64,000 nucleotides of DNA from Cliona cf. orientalis (lineage: Eukaryota > Porifera > Demospongiae > Clionaida > Clionaidae): positions 9,909,042 through 9,973,041 of the forward strand of contig OZ005696.1 of assembly GCA_963930775.1 (NCBI GenBank). Direction: 5' to 3'. Of this stretch, positions 10,457-23,114 are shown in pieces. The first letter of the stretch is position 1. Each line of letters starts with the position of its first letter. The translations under genes and the position numbers were made by a program. The notes under the pieces are model-generated. The model did not search any database. It was not told the DNA's origin and saw only the letters and a program-made list of their open reading frames with translations.

Positions 10457-13400
10457 CTATTGGGTGAAATCTGAATCTGAGGAGCAGTCCAGCTGCAGTT
10501 TGGCTCGGGGAGAGCGGTTCTCTGTCTCACTATCGCTGGAGTCCACTGCCCTTCGCTTTCTTCTCACTTGTTGGCTCTTGGCTTGTTGGCTCCTGGATCT
10601 ATTGATGCTATCGCTGATGATGCCTGTCTTTCCCTGAACGCTGAGGGAGAGGGGAGTGGTGGGTGTGGCCGATACTAGCCGCTTTCTTGCCGATGTCAGC
10701 ACATCACTGCTAAAATCCTCGTTCTTGTTTGAATCTGGTGGCTTTGGAGAAGTAGCATGCACCTCCACCGCCTGCTCTCCAGCTGAACAAGAATAGAATT
10801 AGTAAAACATGTAGAAACAGGTAAACTCTCATTCTTAAATCAATCTGGTGCCATTTGCTGATAAAAATTCCAGATTGGTGCAAGAATGAAAATTAAAACT
10901 AATCAAAGAAGTTCACTGAAAAAAACACAATATTATGATAATAAACATCAGCAATTATTGCATTAACTTTCTTGAGTAGATGGTCAATAAAGCAGCCTAC
11001 CTTGTTCTTTTGGTCCTTCTTTCTCTTCTCCCTCTGTTCCCTCCTCTCTCCTTCTCTCCTCTCCAAGCCCTTTCGTGTGAATCTGCTGTAACTTTTGCTC
11101 GAACTCTTCAACGGTGGTCTAGAAGAATTATTATTATTAAAATACCCAGTAGATAAGTTGGATCGAGCTTAGAAATTTTAACTTACCTTTAGGTCTGGTT
11201 TGGAGAGTTTCTTGAGTTTGCTGATGACAGTGGTGAACGCAGCGTAGACTTGATCATCGATGACCTTGTCTTGATAGCAAGAGAGATTTTCTTGAAGCTT
11301 CCTAAGTGTTCTCTCCGTGACAGGGAGAAGAGTGAGACAGAAGGCAAGGTCGTGGTCCTGCTCCACGCTCCTAGCCGCCCTGAACCGGTGGCATAGCTTC
11401 TCCACGAGACTCTCACACAATCGATCCTTCTGAATGAACCCAAACAGAAATCTGAGGAGAATGTGCAACAATGCGATTATGCGAGTTTGATAAAAATTAT
11501 ACGACTCACTTGACAATGTTCTGGAATGAGTTTTGATTTTTCGTGTTTGCAGCCGAGGGATCTGACAAGTGACTAATGATATCGGGAAGTACATTGTACA
11601 ATGTATTGCCCTGCAAAAAATACACAGAAATTAGTCAAGAAAAATGTATTAAGAGTGTGTACCTTCTGGGCAAGTTCATGAAAGAATAATTTTGCTAAAT
11701 CAGCAATTCTGGGATTGGAATCCTCCAAACACATTGCCATGGAGCTGATTTGACCTCTGACCTTCACCATGTCATTGAGAATGAGATGTGTTAGGACGGT
11801 GAGTGCATTTCTCCTGACTAGGGGGGAGGAGTCTCGCAGTCTACATAAAATGGATCAACATCACAGTTTTCCAGTGGATGAGGAATGTATTTTAGTACCT
11901 TGAGTAGATGTATGGAGTCCATGGCTCGAGGAGGTTGGGGAATCGACAGGCAAGGTCTGAGGCGGCGATGACTGTGTTGGCTCGCACACACTCAAGAGAA
12001 GACTTGTCCAAAACAGTGAAGAACAACTGAACAAACTTTTCACACACAGTCGGGCTGGAGTTGGCAAATAACCATAACAGCATGAATCTATGCACAACAT
12101 ATGAATTTTTATAACCTGATCATCATATACTTGGCTAGTGCGAGGCAGGCTGATGTCTGGAGCACCGGGCAACTGTACTTGGAAGGATTAGTGACCACAC
12201 CCACAATGAGGGGCTCAAAGGTCACCAGCAGTCCCCCAGCCCCTCCTACTTCTGTTTCGAGTATTTTCTTGATGAGTTCTGCATCCGTGTCATCAGCAGA
12301 AGCTCCCGTCAACTCTAGCCCATCATCGCCACCCAACGACTGGAGACAGAAAAACTTTGAGCTATACAATCATAATATTATTATGACCAACATTGGTATA
12401 TAGCTGACCTTCCTAGTTGAGGTGGGAGTCTTCCCTGACATGTTTTTGGCATCATCCGAGGCCCTCTTGTTCTTGAGCTCCATGGCAACGACCACCTCAC
12501 AGTGAACCATCTGAAGGAATGCAATCTGTCCGACACAAAATAATAGCCGACTCAGCACAAGAGAGTCAATGTCACCTGAATAATAAGAATCAAAATCTAT
12601 CATGATTACCGATAAAGAGATGGTGCTATTCTCGTGGCTTACCATCCTGTGAGTCATTAGTAAACGTCTTCCTCACAATCTCTTTGAGCAAGTGCTCTGC
12701 AAACTTGTCTGGCTGACTGGACAGTTTGTAGGCAAGTCCAATAGCCTGCTCCGCTAGAGGGCACCAGTGGGGGTCAGAGGTCACCGTCAGCTGCGACACC
12801 AGCAAGGAGAGGAGCTGCGAGAACATGAGGTGAGTGGGCGGCAATCTTTCCGATAATTGAAGGGGTTTCCTCTTCTCTTTTCCAGATCCAGCCTTGGATT
12901 TGGAGATTGTCAGGTTCTGAATGACCTGGCAGACATACTTTGCCAGTAAGAGATCTGGAACAATATTAAACATTGCATCAGTTCCACTAAGACAACACAC
13001 ATGCTAACCTGGAGTGGTTTCGTTTTGGGTAAACCCTGTGCTAATGAGTGCATCGAGATTGGACCTGATGAGAGCTGGCTGGGAAGAGGATGCCATCACC
13101 AACAGCTGCATTCCAACAACACGAGACCTGTCTCCTTGGCAACCAATGCACAGCTCCATCAGTGCCTTGAGGGCAGGCAGTGTAATATGCTCCGCCTGCA
13201 CCAATAAATCGACCAATCGGTGAAGAGATGCTAGCTCTCCAGCGGTAGAGTGCTGGGTCATCAGGAGTAGATTATTGATGATTTGAGTGGTTTGCTGTGC
13301 TCTGGTCATCTACAGTTAAAGTATGCGTGTGTAGTGGATGGTATACCGTAAATTGCGAATATTTCGATGTTAAAATATTTTCGGACAGCCTGGCTTGTGC

Positions 13401-15783
13401 GAAAATTAAACGCATGAAATACATGCACAATATTAACGACAATGTGGTACAGGGTCGTTTGTCCGAAAATTATTTAACGTGAAAAATTATCGCATGAAAT
13501 ATTTTAGACACGAAATATTTGCAATTTACAGTATACAAAACTTTCACCAGCAGAAACTATAAATTTTTTAGTACCTTTGGATCAAATGTGAAGTAGACTT
13601 TGACATAAGTGTTAATGAAAGCTTTTCTGATGTTCTCATCTCTTGACCACACGAGCACCATTGCCTTCTTCATTCCCTCTGATGCACCGCTCAGGCTAAA
13701 CTGCTCCGCAGTGCTCAGGAACTCAAGAGCCTCCAGCACATCTGAGGCAACCTTTGACCCCAGGAGCTGGGTGGCGGTGGGCACACACTCCTGTAGGGCG
13801 TTGATGAACTGGAGGGCATCGGTGAAGTACTGCACCACTGCTGCCTGTTTGAGTGCCTCTTCTTCCTTTTCTCCATCTCTCTCCCCTCCCTCCTCTCTCT
13901 CTCCATCACCAACCAGCTCTCGTAGACGATTCTGCTCCACCAGTAGCTTCTCTTCAAACTCAGCTCTGCTCAACTGCATGGTAGGCATAAAACTGCCAGT
14001 GAATAGCTAGCATAATAACAATAATGTTTTTTTTTGTCGCTGACCTTTCCTGAGAATGGGTTATGTGTTAGCCATGCTGAGAGCAGCTGCAGGGCATTCT
14101 TCCTAACAGAGCTGCTCTTATCTCTCAGTCGCCCGGCAACCAATGTGACCTCCGTGTGAACCCTGGGCAGAGGAACGGCCTACAGGCAGAGAATAAGCAC
14201 GAGGATGTCCCCATAATTAAAAAATCACTATTATACGTACCTGGGAGGTGATGAGTTGCAGCAGTAGCTGAAGTACTTTGACCCTTACAAAGGCATTTGT
14301 GTCGTGGATGTGATCCTCGAGTTTTGTGAAGAGGGAGTCCCTGAGGTGACGAGATTGATCATCGAGAGGAGACTTGTGAAGATGGAGCAGTAGCTCAGCC
14401 ATCACTCCAAGAACACCGTTACGAAATGTGTATGACTCTCCATTGAGGTGAGGGAGGAGGACACTCACAGAGACCAGCACACTCCCAGGGACAAGATGAC
14501 ACAGCTCAACAAGGAATGAGGCAAACGATCTAGTACCACTCGAATCAATGGCTAAATCACGAGGATCCTTGCTACCTAGCTCCCTGTGTGTGCAGGGACA
14601 GAGGGAGGGAGGGGTAAAGGGAGGGGGGAAGGGAGGAGAGAAGATAAGAGGTTACCTAACAACCTCCACGGCAACATTCTTGCAGTTAAATTTTGTTGTG
14701 AAGGTGGCCACAGCATTCGCCAGGAGAGACACAAGATGATCAAAATGTTGGAGCAGCTGAATCACCTTTAAGGCCACGCCTACCAACAGTGGTACACATG
14801 CCCTGATACATGTATGTGTATCTGTTGTGATTGAGCAACTCACTGAGAGCCTGTCCATAGTCTCTGACCAGCAACCCCAGCAGGTGTACCACACGATCCC
14901 TCAGCAATTGGTCTTTGCAGATGGAGCTGTTCTCAAGCAGCTTGTAGCAGAGCTGAGCAACTAGCCCACTCCAGTTCTCCATCATCTGAACCGATGGAGG
15001 ATCCCACAAACACACAATCTCAAGTTCACATAGCTGACTCAGCAAACAGACGATCCTCTGCTTGCCATTGGCCGGGACTCCGCCCACCATCCTCGGCTCA
15101 TCTGTGGGCTGCTGTGCCTTCTTTTTCCTGCCTGTTGTCTGGTGTTTGTGTGGAACAGCGTCTCTCTCGTACAGCTCAACCATACGCACCGCTACATAGC
15201 AGAGCATCTAGAGGAGAGGGGACGAGCCATCATCAAACACTGCTTAGGTAGCTGCACTGTATTTACCTTCATGCTATTTCTTAGCCGTTTCTTTTCATTG
15301 GTAGAAAGTGTTGCTAGCTCTAGACTGCCCAGATTCTGGCAGAGTCCCTCCAGGGCTGTGGGGTAAGATGATCCAGTGAATTATTACACTTTAGACACAT
15401 CCATTGTTTCACCTTGAAGTGTCACTGCCCAATATCGCTCCCTCACTCCTTTCTCCACCTCATCAAACATTCTAGCATAGAAAATCACATAAACTGAGAA
15501 ATTATGATAAAAGTCACAGTAGCTCACCTAACGATACTGTGCAGTAGAGAATACTGCTTAAGAATGGCTTCCGGTCCATCATTTTCAAAATCTCTCTCAC
15601 AATCTGCATGCAAGAGCAGACCATTATTCCAATTAAAGCGCACCCAAGGACGGCTGTTTTTTTTATATTCATCATATCATCGATGGACTCACCGTCTGCG
15701 AGTTCGGTTATGTCTAATCGGCTGAAGGAGCTCTCGATTGCTAGAGTAGTTTCAGACAACAGAGGAATCTCAAACTCCGCCAT
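10457..15783 (-). CDS. NCAPD2: Condensin complex subunit 1 (CAP-D2)
   Basis: A long HEAT-repeat protein built from roughly twenty exons, from MAEFEIPLLSETTL at 15783 to a Ser/Thr-rich basic tail ending SDSDFTQ at 10457. NCAPD2 is the HEAT subunit of condensin I that helps load the SMC2/SMC4 ring on mitotic chromosomes. The most diagnostic part is the Cnd1 domain: LLWLFANSSPTVCEKFVQLF, then IYSRLRDSSPLVRRNALTVL, LVEKLCHRFRAARSVEQDHD and LAFCLTLLPVTERTLRKLQE (about 12100-11180). The N-terminal Cnd1_N part includes DCERDFENDGPEAILKQYSL (15603-15535). The C-terminal tail (10782-10457) has S-P and T-P sites and basic clusters such as VRRKRRAV, as expected for a CDK-regulated subunit. One intron carries a miniature element at 13346-13531. 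I did not fix every exon edge. Confidence 0.92.
13346..13531. mobile_element. MITE, TA-flanked, family 'CYGTARAT' copy 2
   Basis: A 186-bp element in an NCAPD2 intron. The left end reads CCGTAAATTGCGAATATTTC and the right end, reverse-complemented, reads CTGTAAATTGCAAATATTTC. TA lies on both sides (13344-13345 and 13532-13533). Confidence 0.75.
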
Positions 15784-15990
15784 AAGCTCCCAAGCTTTTC
15801 AGCTATCTGATCTCACAAAAGCGCGCGCAAAATTTGAGCTCCCTATTGCGCATGCGTTCTAAGATTTTGCTAACGTGTATATTATTGTTATTGCATGCAT
15901 GCAGACGTGACGAATTGCATAAACATAACGCTATCACATGATGACCTTTTCATTAATAGTCTGTAGAGTCAGGTGCAATCGTGAGTAGCT
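15784..15990. promoter_or_regulatory. Divergent promoter NCAPD2 (-) / ABCG (+) with E2F-like and NRF1-like sites
   Basis: 207 bp between divergent start codons. GCGCGCGCAAAA at 15821-15832 reads TTTTGCGCGCGC on the NCAPD2 strand and matches the E2F consensus TTTSGCGC. TGCGCATGCG at 15847-15856 resembles an NRF-1 palindrome. Function is inferred from known vertebrate motifs. Confidence 0.5.
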
Positions 15991-18900
15991 ATGGGCGATC
16001 GGAGAGTTTCGTTGAAGTGGTTTCCGAATGGAACAGCCACTCGAGCTCCAGCCAACGATAAGCAAGCAATGGAACACAAAGAGGTGATAATTTATTGAAT
16101 CACAAGCACATTATTTATTCAATAAGCTTCTGTTAATGCCAGGCTGTGATGTCGGAGAAAGCTGGTCTATCTTTCAGAGATGTGTGTGTTGATGTGGCAG
16201 AGAAGAGGATCTTGTGGTCGATCAGTGGAGACGCTAAACCTGGCAAGATCCTGGCACTGATGGGACCCAGTGGTAGGTCCATGTACACACCTCTGCCCCT
16301 CCCACTATGTATGTATGTGCGTAGGATCTGGTAAGACTACCCTTCTCAACTGTCTTGCTGGCCACACTGAGCTGGGCTATGGCTCCATCACTCTTCACGG
16401 ACGCAAGATGAGCAAGAGAGTTCGTCGACAAGTCAGCTATGTCCTTCAAGCAGACATCTTTTTCCCTAACTTGACGCTGAGAGAGACACTCAGGGTGAGG
16501 TGGTGATCTATCATTGAATACTAGTATTGTTGTCACCAGTTGATTTAATTGATGCAGTATTCTGCTCTATTGAGGCTCCCTAGAGAACTGGGCTTTAGGG
16601 AGAAATTAGCCAGGGTCGAGAAAATTATTGAACTTCTTCGACTTCAAGATTGTGCCAACACTAGTAAGAAATCTTTATCATACTGTGTGATGACATGATG
16701 CTGCTTGTGGTGCAGTGGTTGGTAGTGTGCTGGTCAGGGGGCTGTCCGGTGGAGAGAAGAAGAGAGCAAACATTGGCTGTGAGCTGTTGACAAGCCCCTC
16801 CCTCCTGCTACTGGACGTGAGTCGCATGCTTCTTGCTTAGAGGCTGTTGTAGACCACTTAAAATACAATTTTGTTAATGGCTGTTGTGTGGTTTCTCAGG
16901 AGCCGACCTCTGGCCTTGACAGTAGCAGTGCCCTCAATCTGATGGAGACACTGAGAGAGTTGGCCGTTGACGGTAATAAGACGATTGTCACATCAATCCA
17001 CCAACCTTCGTCGCAGCTCTTTCACATGTTTGATGATCTTCTGTTGCTTGCCAAAGGAAAGGTCAGTTCTACACTACATGCTAACCATTGCTAGCCTCGT
17101 CCCCAGGCTCTCCCAGTTTTTAATGTTACACGCAAAACATTGAAAACGTGGGAGCGGCCTGGGGACGAGGCTAAGCCATTGCATCAGATTCTAGTACTGT
17201 TTTGTCTGAATCATGTGCAGGTTGCTTATTTTGGTCCAACCAATAAAGTGGTGGAATATTTTGCCAACCTTGGCCTGCACTGCACACTTCACTACAACCC
17301 GGCGGACTACATCCGTAACTACTAACATTGATTATTAGGAAGTGTTTGTGTGACATGGCTTTGTACTGCTTCCTTTTGCAGTGGAGGCTGTGACCGCTGC
17401 TGACTCTCGTAAGCTACTCATCGGGGAAGATCCAAAGCAGGAAGCAAGACCAAAGAAAAAGTGAGTTGTTATTGATGGAGTGGTTTGCCGTAGGCAGGTG
17501 TGTGGGGTGGGAGGGGAGATAAATGGGAAGGGACAATGTAAATGAGCAAGGATGCTTGTTAATGGATCCTGTCAGACACATGTACGTTATGTTTGTTACA
17601 AGATGATAATATTGGCTTATTAGGAGATGGTCAGTTTGCTGGCGCAGAGGGGAGAATGATGACTTGGAGAAAGGTGGAGATGATATGGGGCAACCAGAGG
17701 AGGCCAAGTCTCAAGGAGAGGAGAAACATGCAGTATCATCACTCAAACAGATAAATGGGATGAGAATAGAAGAGTATGCGTCCAGCCCCAAGCTGCCTAG
17801 GAACAGCTCCCCTGCGTTCTTTGCATTCAACCCTCTCTCTGAAGTGCCGCTGGAGTCTGAAGGTGACCCACCTTACTCTGAGTCTAGCAGTGAGAGTGGC
17901 GGAGATGATGGTGAGCAAATCTTCAAGGTTCGCAAATGGCCAACGCGATGGTACTGGCAGTTTTTGGTTCTCCTTGTGCGGACATTCAGGCAGTCCCATC
18001 ATGTCATTCTCTCCAAGGTCAATCTGATTCAGACAGTGATCCTCACCGCAGTCGCTAGCATCATCTGGTTTCAACTACCAAAGCACGAGGACAGTATCTC
18101 AGACAGATATGGATATGTGAGTACATGTGTGTTGTACCGTAATTCACATTAATTTCATTCGCAAATTTTTGTGCTAGAAATATTCGTGTAACAATATTTT
18201 TGTCAACTTCAAGCGTGCGCCATAATGTTATATTCGCTTTATAAGTTAATACAGGTAAACTACTATTTTCGCATAAAAAATTTTCGTCACTTTGCACAAA
18301 ACATAAATTTATTAAGAACAAAATTTTCACAAATTACGGTATTTCTAACATCTGTGTATATACGGCTATCAAGTAATCTTTTTATGCTTACTACAGCTCT
18401 TCTTCATGATAGTGTACTGGGGATTCCAGCCTCTCTTCATAGCAACCATGTCATGTATGTTTTTCAACGATACCTTTAATAATCGCTACAGTTTAAATAA
18501 TTATTATTAAATTTTGTGTAGTTCCTTCTGAGCATGCGGTGATATCGAAGGAGCGTCGCAGTGGAGTCTACCATCTCTCAGCCTACTACCTTGCCAAGAC
18601 GGTCAGTGAGCTACCTTTGGTTTTGCTTCAGCCATCCATCTACCTCATCATCTCTTACTGGATTGTTGGTCTCAATGGACCGGCAGGTTTCTTTGGCACT
18701 TGGCTTGTCCTAGTCACTAACTCCCTTGCTGCACAGGTAACCTACTCTATATTATAGTTGTGTGAATAGCGCTAGCAAAGTTATTATTATTTCGTTGTAC
18801 ACATGTACAGGGACTTGGATTTCTGATAGGAGCTGTGTTTATGGACTTCAAGCGTTCCATAGTGGCAGCGGCTGTGATCATGCTGACTAGCATGCTGCTG

Positions 18901-19342
18901 GCTGGTTTCTATGTGAAGAACCTTGCTGCATGGATACAGTGGGCTCAGTACACCTCCTTCCTAACATACTCGTTTGATGGAATGCTCTACTTTGAATTCA
19001 CACAAGACAACCTCTTTCAGTGAGTGAAAAGAAAATAAGTACTAGCTAGCGACACCTTTTGGAATTGCACAACCATAAAAATTAATGAAAATTTTTATCC
19101 CCCCTCCCCACCAAAGGTGCAATGCTGATGCATCCAGCTATGTTGTGTGTGGTAATGCTACTAGTGTTGGTATGGGCAACTCCACTGACAGCCTCATGCT
19201 GATACCTGGCACTGATGTACTGGAACTGCTCGAGGTCAGGCTACCATTCTACATCAACTATCCACTTTTAATCATTATTGGAGTAATATTCAGGATTCTA
19301 GCATATTTTGCCCTTCGATTTCTCCACAGAAATCATCAATAG
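15991..19342 (+). CDS. ABCG-subfamily half-transporter
   Basis: Thirteen exons (15991-16083, 16143-16272, 16325-16494, 16558-16663, 16716-16816, 16900-17061, 17221-17314, 17382-17460, 17624-18116, 18397-18454, 18522-18736, 18811-19019, 19117-19342) total 2136 nt and encode 711 residues. The nucleotide-binding domain comes first, as in all ABCG proteins: Walker [15 protein letters not shown], signature [15 protein letters not shown], Walker [17 protein letters not shown] and the H-loop motif [10 protein letters not shown] long acidic/serine-rich linker (exon 9) precedes the membrane domain, with helices around [16 protein letters not shown] and [18 protein letters not shown] and a Cys-containing loop before the last helix. 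Half-transporters act as dimers exporting lipids or sterols, but the substrate cannot be read from sequence. I do not assign an orthologue. Confidence 0.92.
17092..17173. mobile_element. Foldback element 'TAGCCTCGTCCCCAGGC', short hairpin copy
   Basis: An 82-bp inverted repeat within an ABCG intron. It begins TAGCCTCGTCCCCAGGC and ends GCCTGGGGACGAGGCTA. The loop sequence differs from the copy at 3301-3370 while the arms are shared. Confidence 0.7.
18137..18339. mobile_element. MITE, TA-flanked, family 'CYGTARAT' copy 3
   Basis: A 203-bp element in an ABCG intron. Both ends read CCGTAATT inward, and TA lies at 18135-18136 and 18340-18341. The interior is AT-rich with ATTTTCG/CGAAAAT runs like the other copies. 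Confidence 0.65.
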
Positions 19343-19444
19343 CTTCAGCAATATTATTGTTTTTCTAAATAATGTCATAATATTTGCTCACTTTTGTATT
19401 TATTGTCACATTATAATAGTCACTATTGTTGCTCCAGTTCTGCT

Positions 19445-20814
19445 CTACGTTGTTGGAAAATCTAGAGAAATTGGGGAAAAAATAAATTTCAGCATTTCAT
19501 GAGTACAACATACCTCTTCTGCGTCTGCTCGTTCGTCTTCAGTGAATTTGTCTTTATCGAGTCTCTCCAGCTTTCTCAGCACAAGGCATATCTCCACACG
19601 ATACTCATCCATCTCACTCAATGGACAGCCTGCAATCAGTCGATAAAACACTATTATCACAAAGACTTCAAAAGTGTCATGTATACCAGCTAAGACAAGA
19701 GCTCTCAGAAATGGCAGACACTTCAATTTTTCCAGCTCCTTGACATCTTCCAAAAGGTTCCCTCTGATAACATAATTTCTGTTTAGAATGACAATGGTGG
19801 AATGATATCACATGTGATTACCTTAGGTTGAGATATTGCAGAGCCTCCATGCTTGGAGCGAACCCATCCAGTGTCGATATCTGATTGTCCCTGAGGTGTA
19901 GAGTTGTTAGCTGCTTGAGTGGCTCCAGTCCTTCTAGCTGAGTCAGCTTGTTAGTGGCCAGGTAGAGTTTCTGCAGTGTCAGCACTCTTATGCCAGCTGT
20001 GGATGTGAGTTGGTTATTGTGAAGATCGAGGCTTTGCAAGCAGGGAAGGTTCTTCACTGTTAGGCCATGGAGCTCACTGATCTTGTTGGCTAGAAGTCAG
20101 AGAGAGAGGCTAAACTTATTCATCTCTTAAGAATTGTTTCTTACATGACAGGTTGAGCCTGTCCAGCATTGGTTGGGCCAATCCTTCCGTTGAAGTCAAA
20201 TGATTATGCGACAAGTCAACAATTTGTAAATATTGAAGCTGTTGAAATTGCATATCAGCATAATAATAATTATTATAATATTACCACGAGACTATCATGG
20301 TATTAAATTTTCACCTCTTGGAGTTTGATGTTGGTGAGTCTGTTGTGGTCTGCCTTGAGTGTGAGGAGGTGAGAGAGGGCGCTCAGTGCACTAATATCCT
20401 CAAGGGCATTGCCCGACACATCCTAAAGTGGAAATACGTGACGGCCATTTCACTAAAAGTGGAAATCAACTTACAACATATCTGACATGTATGAAACAGC
20501 TGATGATGGAGATATCTGTCAGCATCCTACAGTGAAGGACGGCCATCAGCTATGCATCAGATATCCACTGAATCATCTTACTTGTCCTTGACATCCATTC
20601 GTACGTAAGCATGCGCCAGTCCATCTCCGATCTTGGAGAGCAAAGAGAGGCATTCTCCAGCCATCTCCTTGCTCAGCGGATTGTCTTCCACCGCCTGCAT
20701 AAAAATGCAAAGCATAACTCCGCACTGGCTGGTTGCAGTAAAGGATCATACATCGTCATTCTGAAGTTCCCCGGCTCCCTCTTCGCCTCCAGAGATCTCT
20801 TCCTCGTCAGACAT
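19445..20814 (-). CDS. LRRC23: LRRC23-like leucine-rich repeat protein (radial spoke component)
   Basis: Exons 20752-20814, 20582-20694, 20475-20526, 20315-20422, 20145-20238, 19822-20089, 19687-19763 and 19514-19629 give 297 codons in frame. An acidic N-terminus (MSDEEEISGGEEGAGE) precedes CLSLLSKIGDGLAHAYVRMD, a stretch typical of LRRC23. Leucine-rich repeats follow (LDLHNNQL, LYLATNKL, LHLRDNQIS, YLNLRGNLL), then an LRR cap with DEYRVEICLVLRKLERLDK and an acidic EDERADAEE end. LRRC23 is a radial-spoke protein of motile cilia and sperm flagella. The last codons are uncertain: the frame runs to a stop at 19445, but a good GTATGT donor at 19513-19508 could lead to a tiny final exon ending near 19406. 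It is divergent from TBC1D24 (95 bp) and convergent with ABCG. Confidence 0.87.
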
Positions 20815-20909
20815 TGCCGGTTTCCACAGCAACGGGTGCGCTCTATTTAGAGAAAGGAATCTCCCTACAATAATGCATTATTTGCTGGGTCAGCATTAAT
20901 ATTTTTGGT
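20815..20909. promoter_or_regulatory. Divergent promoter LRRC23 (-) / TBC1D24 (+)
   Basis: 95 bp between divergent start codons. No TATA box is visible. It must serve both genes unless one initiates inside the other. Confidence 0.5.
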
Positions 20910-22970
20910 ATGGCTGCTGCAGCCCCTGACCAGTTTCGAGTGACACACTGCTTCTCTGCGCTGGTAAAACGATCTACAGCTCAAGTCAAAGGTTTCTCAG
21001 AAGCTCCAGAGTACAAATCATGTACGCGAATAACGAGAACATCGGATTCGAGTGAAGTGAGTCCCTCCAATTGGTCGAAATTGGCTCTGAACAGGAAGAA
21101 GCTGAAGAACCACGTACGAGGCGGCGTGCTGCCTAACATAAGGAAGGATCTGTGGCTAGGGGTGATGGGTGTATCTGACGCCGATTCTGTTCTCTTAGCT
21201 AAAGCGTTTGGAGAGCCGGATGATGGTGAGTCTTTGCCGGCCGGCCTGTGTAGATGCTAATGGATAATAATTGGTGTCATCCATTAACATGTTTTGTGCA
21301 GCTGAGCAAATTACCCGTGGAGTGTCTAAGTACTTTGGCCTTCCATTTGACCTCGACTACATTGCGCCATTCTACGTGATCCCAGCTTTCAACACTGGCC
21401 TTGACCGAGTGCTCAGTGCTGTCAAGTGCACACTTGAAGAGAAGAGGTTTGAAGCTGCTCCCCTCGTGCCTATCCTGGCAACGCTGATGCTGCACTTTCT
21501 TGAGGAATGGGAGGTCTTTGCTGGTCTCTCTCACCTGGTGCAGCGCCACGGCTGGATCGACCACACCCACTCTCAACTATCTACCTCCTCTAACATGTTA
21601 CTCTCCCTCTTGAATACCCACATGGTAACAGCCACTTGCCAGTATTAAAATTATGTGTATGGTGATAATTATCAGTATGCTTTAATATTGCATGTGTAGA
21701 AATCTACAGCTCAGTCCCTGCAGAGGCTCAAGCCAGACTCAATGTCCATGGATACATTTTTAAGACAGCTGATGGAGCGGTGGTACACCTGGCCTTTCTA
21801 TCTCCAGCCATTTTGGATCACTGTGAGTGAGTGTGTGATAAAAACACACATTGTTATTCTAGCCAGTGTTGGACAATATTTCCTTATTAGGTTAGGGTGG
21901 TGGATATGTATCTTGTAGAGGGACCCAAGGTTCTCTATCGGCTGGCTCTCTCTGCCCTCAAGATATACGCTGTGCACGGAGCTGTGTCTGAGGACATACC
22001 TCTTTCCAGCCATGTCTCCATGCTACTCTGTACTCTCTCTCCAGAGGAAAAAACGCAGTGGTTTCACGATGCTTTCAGCATTCAGTTGGCGAGCTGGTCA
22101 AAACTTCTCTCCTCCTACCTATCTGCTGTGAAGCGTAATAGCTTTACTGAACAAGATGGCGCCAGCCAATCATATGACGGGGCAAGACAGTCTTCTGATG
22201 TAGCAAGAGAGACCTATCAAAGGAAGATAACTGCCGACAAGGAGAGTGAGGTTCTCAGTGAAGAGAATTGGCCTGTTGTGTGGGGGTGGCTGCCAGACTG
22301 GATCACTACAGAAAGCCCAGAGTGTGTGTTCCGATCATCAAGAGATGGATACAAGTCAGTCTTCCTTCACTGACATTGTAGTTCCATTACATGAATATCA
22401 CTTCCCTTTTCAGTTTGCGTACACTTTACCGTAAATGTGAAGAATTTACCAATACCCTTCTACTGGTGCGCACAACTCAGGGAGAGGTATGATAAACTAT
22501 AGGAAATTCTGCGTACTCTACCTGTGTTGAACTTTGCAGGTGTTTGGTGCGTTCATAGCGACAGAGCTCCAGGAGAGGCACTCTAAATCTGCTCAGTTCT
22601 TTGGTACCGGGGAGACTATGCTGTTTTGTGTCAAGCCTCAGCCCCAGTACTTCCCGTGGACGGGAGAAAATGACTTTATTCTTCGATGCAACGACCAAGA
22701 GATGATTGTTGGCTCTGGAGGAGGGTCAGTCAGTTTGCATATTAATGTTTATTATAGTCTACCCTGCAAAAGTTCTTCACTAGGTGTTCTGTTAGTATGA
22801 TACTTTGGCGTCTCCTACCTTGCAGGTCGTTTGGGCTGTGGCTAGACAGTGAACTGGACAAAGGCTCCTCTAGCAGGTGCACTGCCTTCAACAACAGCCC
22901 ACTGACTGGCAGAGATGAACCTCATAGTCAGTTTGTGTGTGCAGCAGTAGAAGTGTATAACTGTGATTAA
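20910..22970 (+). CDS. TBC1D24: TBC1D24-like TBC-TLDc protein
   Basis: Seven exons (20910-21225, 21302-21624, 21700-21822, 21891-22354, 22414-22486, 22540-22724, 22826-22970) total 1629 nt and encode 542 residues; human TBC1D24 has 559. The TBC domain occupies roughly residues 60-300 (VRGGVLPNIRKDLWLGVMG, YIAPFYVIPAFNTGLDRVL, VVDMYLVEGPKVLYRLALSA). The TLDc domain follows a linker: SLRTLYRKCEEF-type start, EVFGAFIATEL, FGTGETMLFCVKPQ, MIVGSGGGSFGLWLDSEL, ending FVCAAVEVYNCD. This TBC plus TLDc combination is specific to the TBC1D24 group, which binds ARF6 and phosphoinositides and acts in vesicle traffic and oxidative stress resistance in animals. AATAAA at 23084-23089 is the likely poly(A) signal. 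Confidence 0.93.
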
Positions 22971-23114
22971 TCAAGCCCCCCCCCCCCCACCCCACTTCAT
23001 GATACAATCACTAATTTTTTTTTTTTACTTGTGTGTTTTGTGTGTGCACAGATGTACCTTTGTTTATTGACTATTCACTAACAAATAAAACCACACGAGA
23101 GAAAATCAATATTT

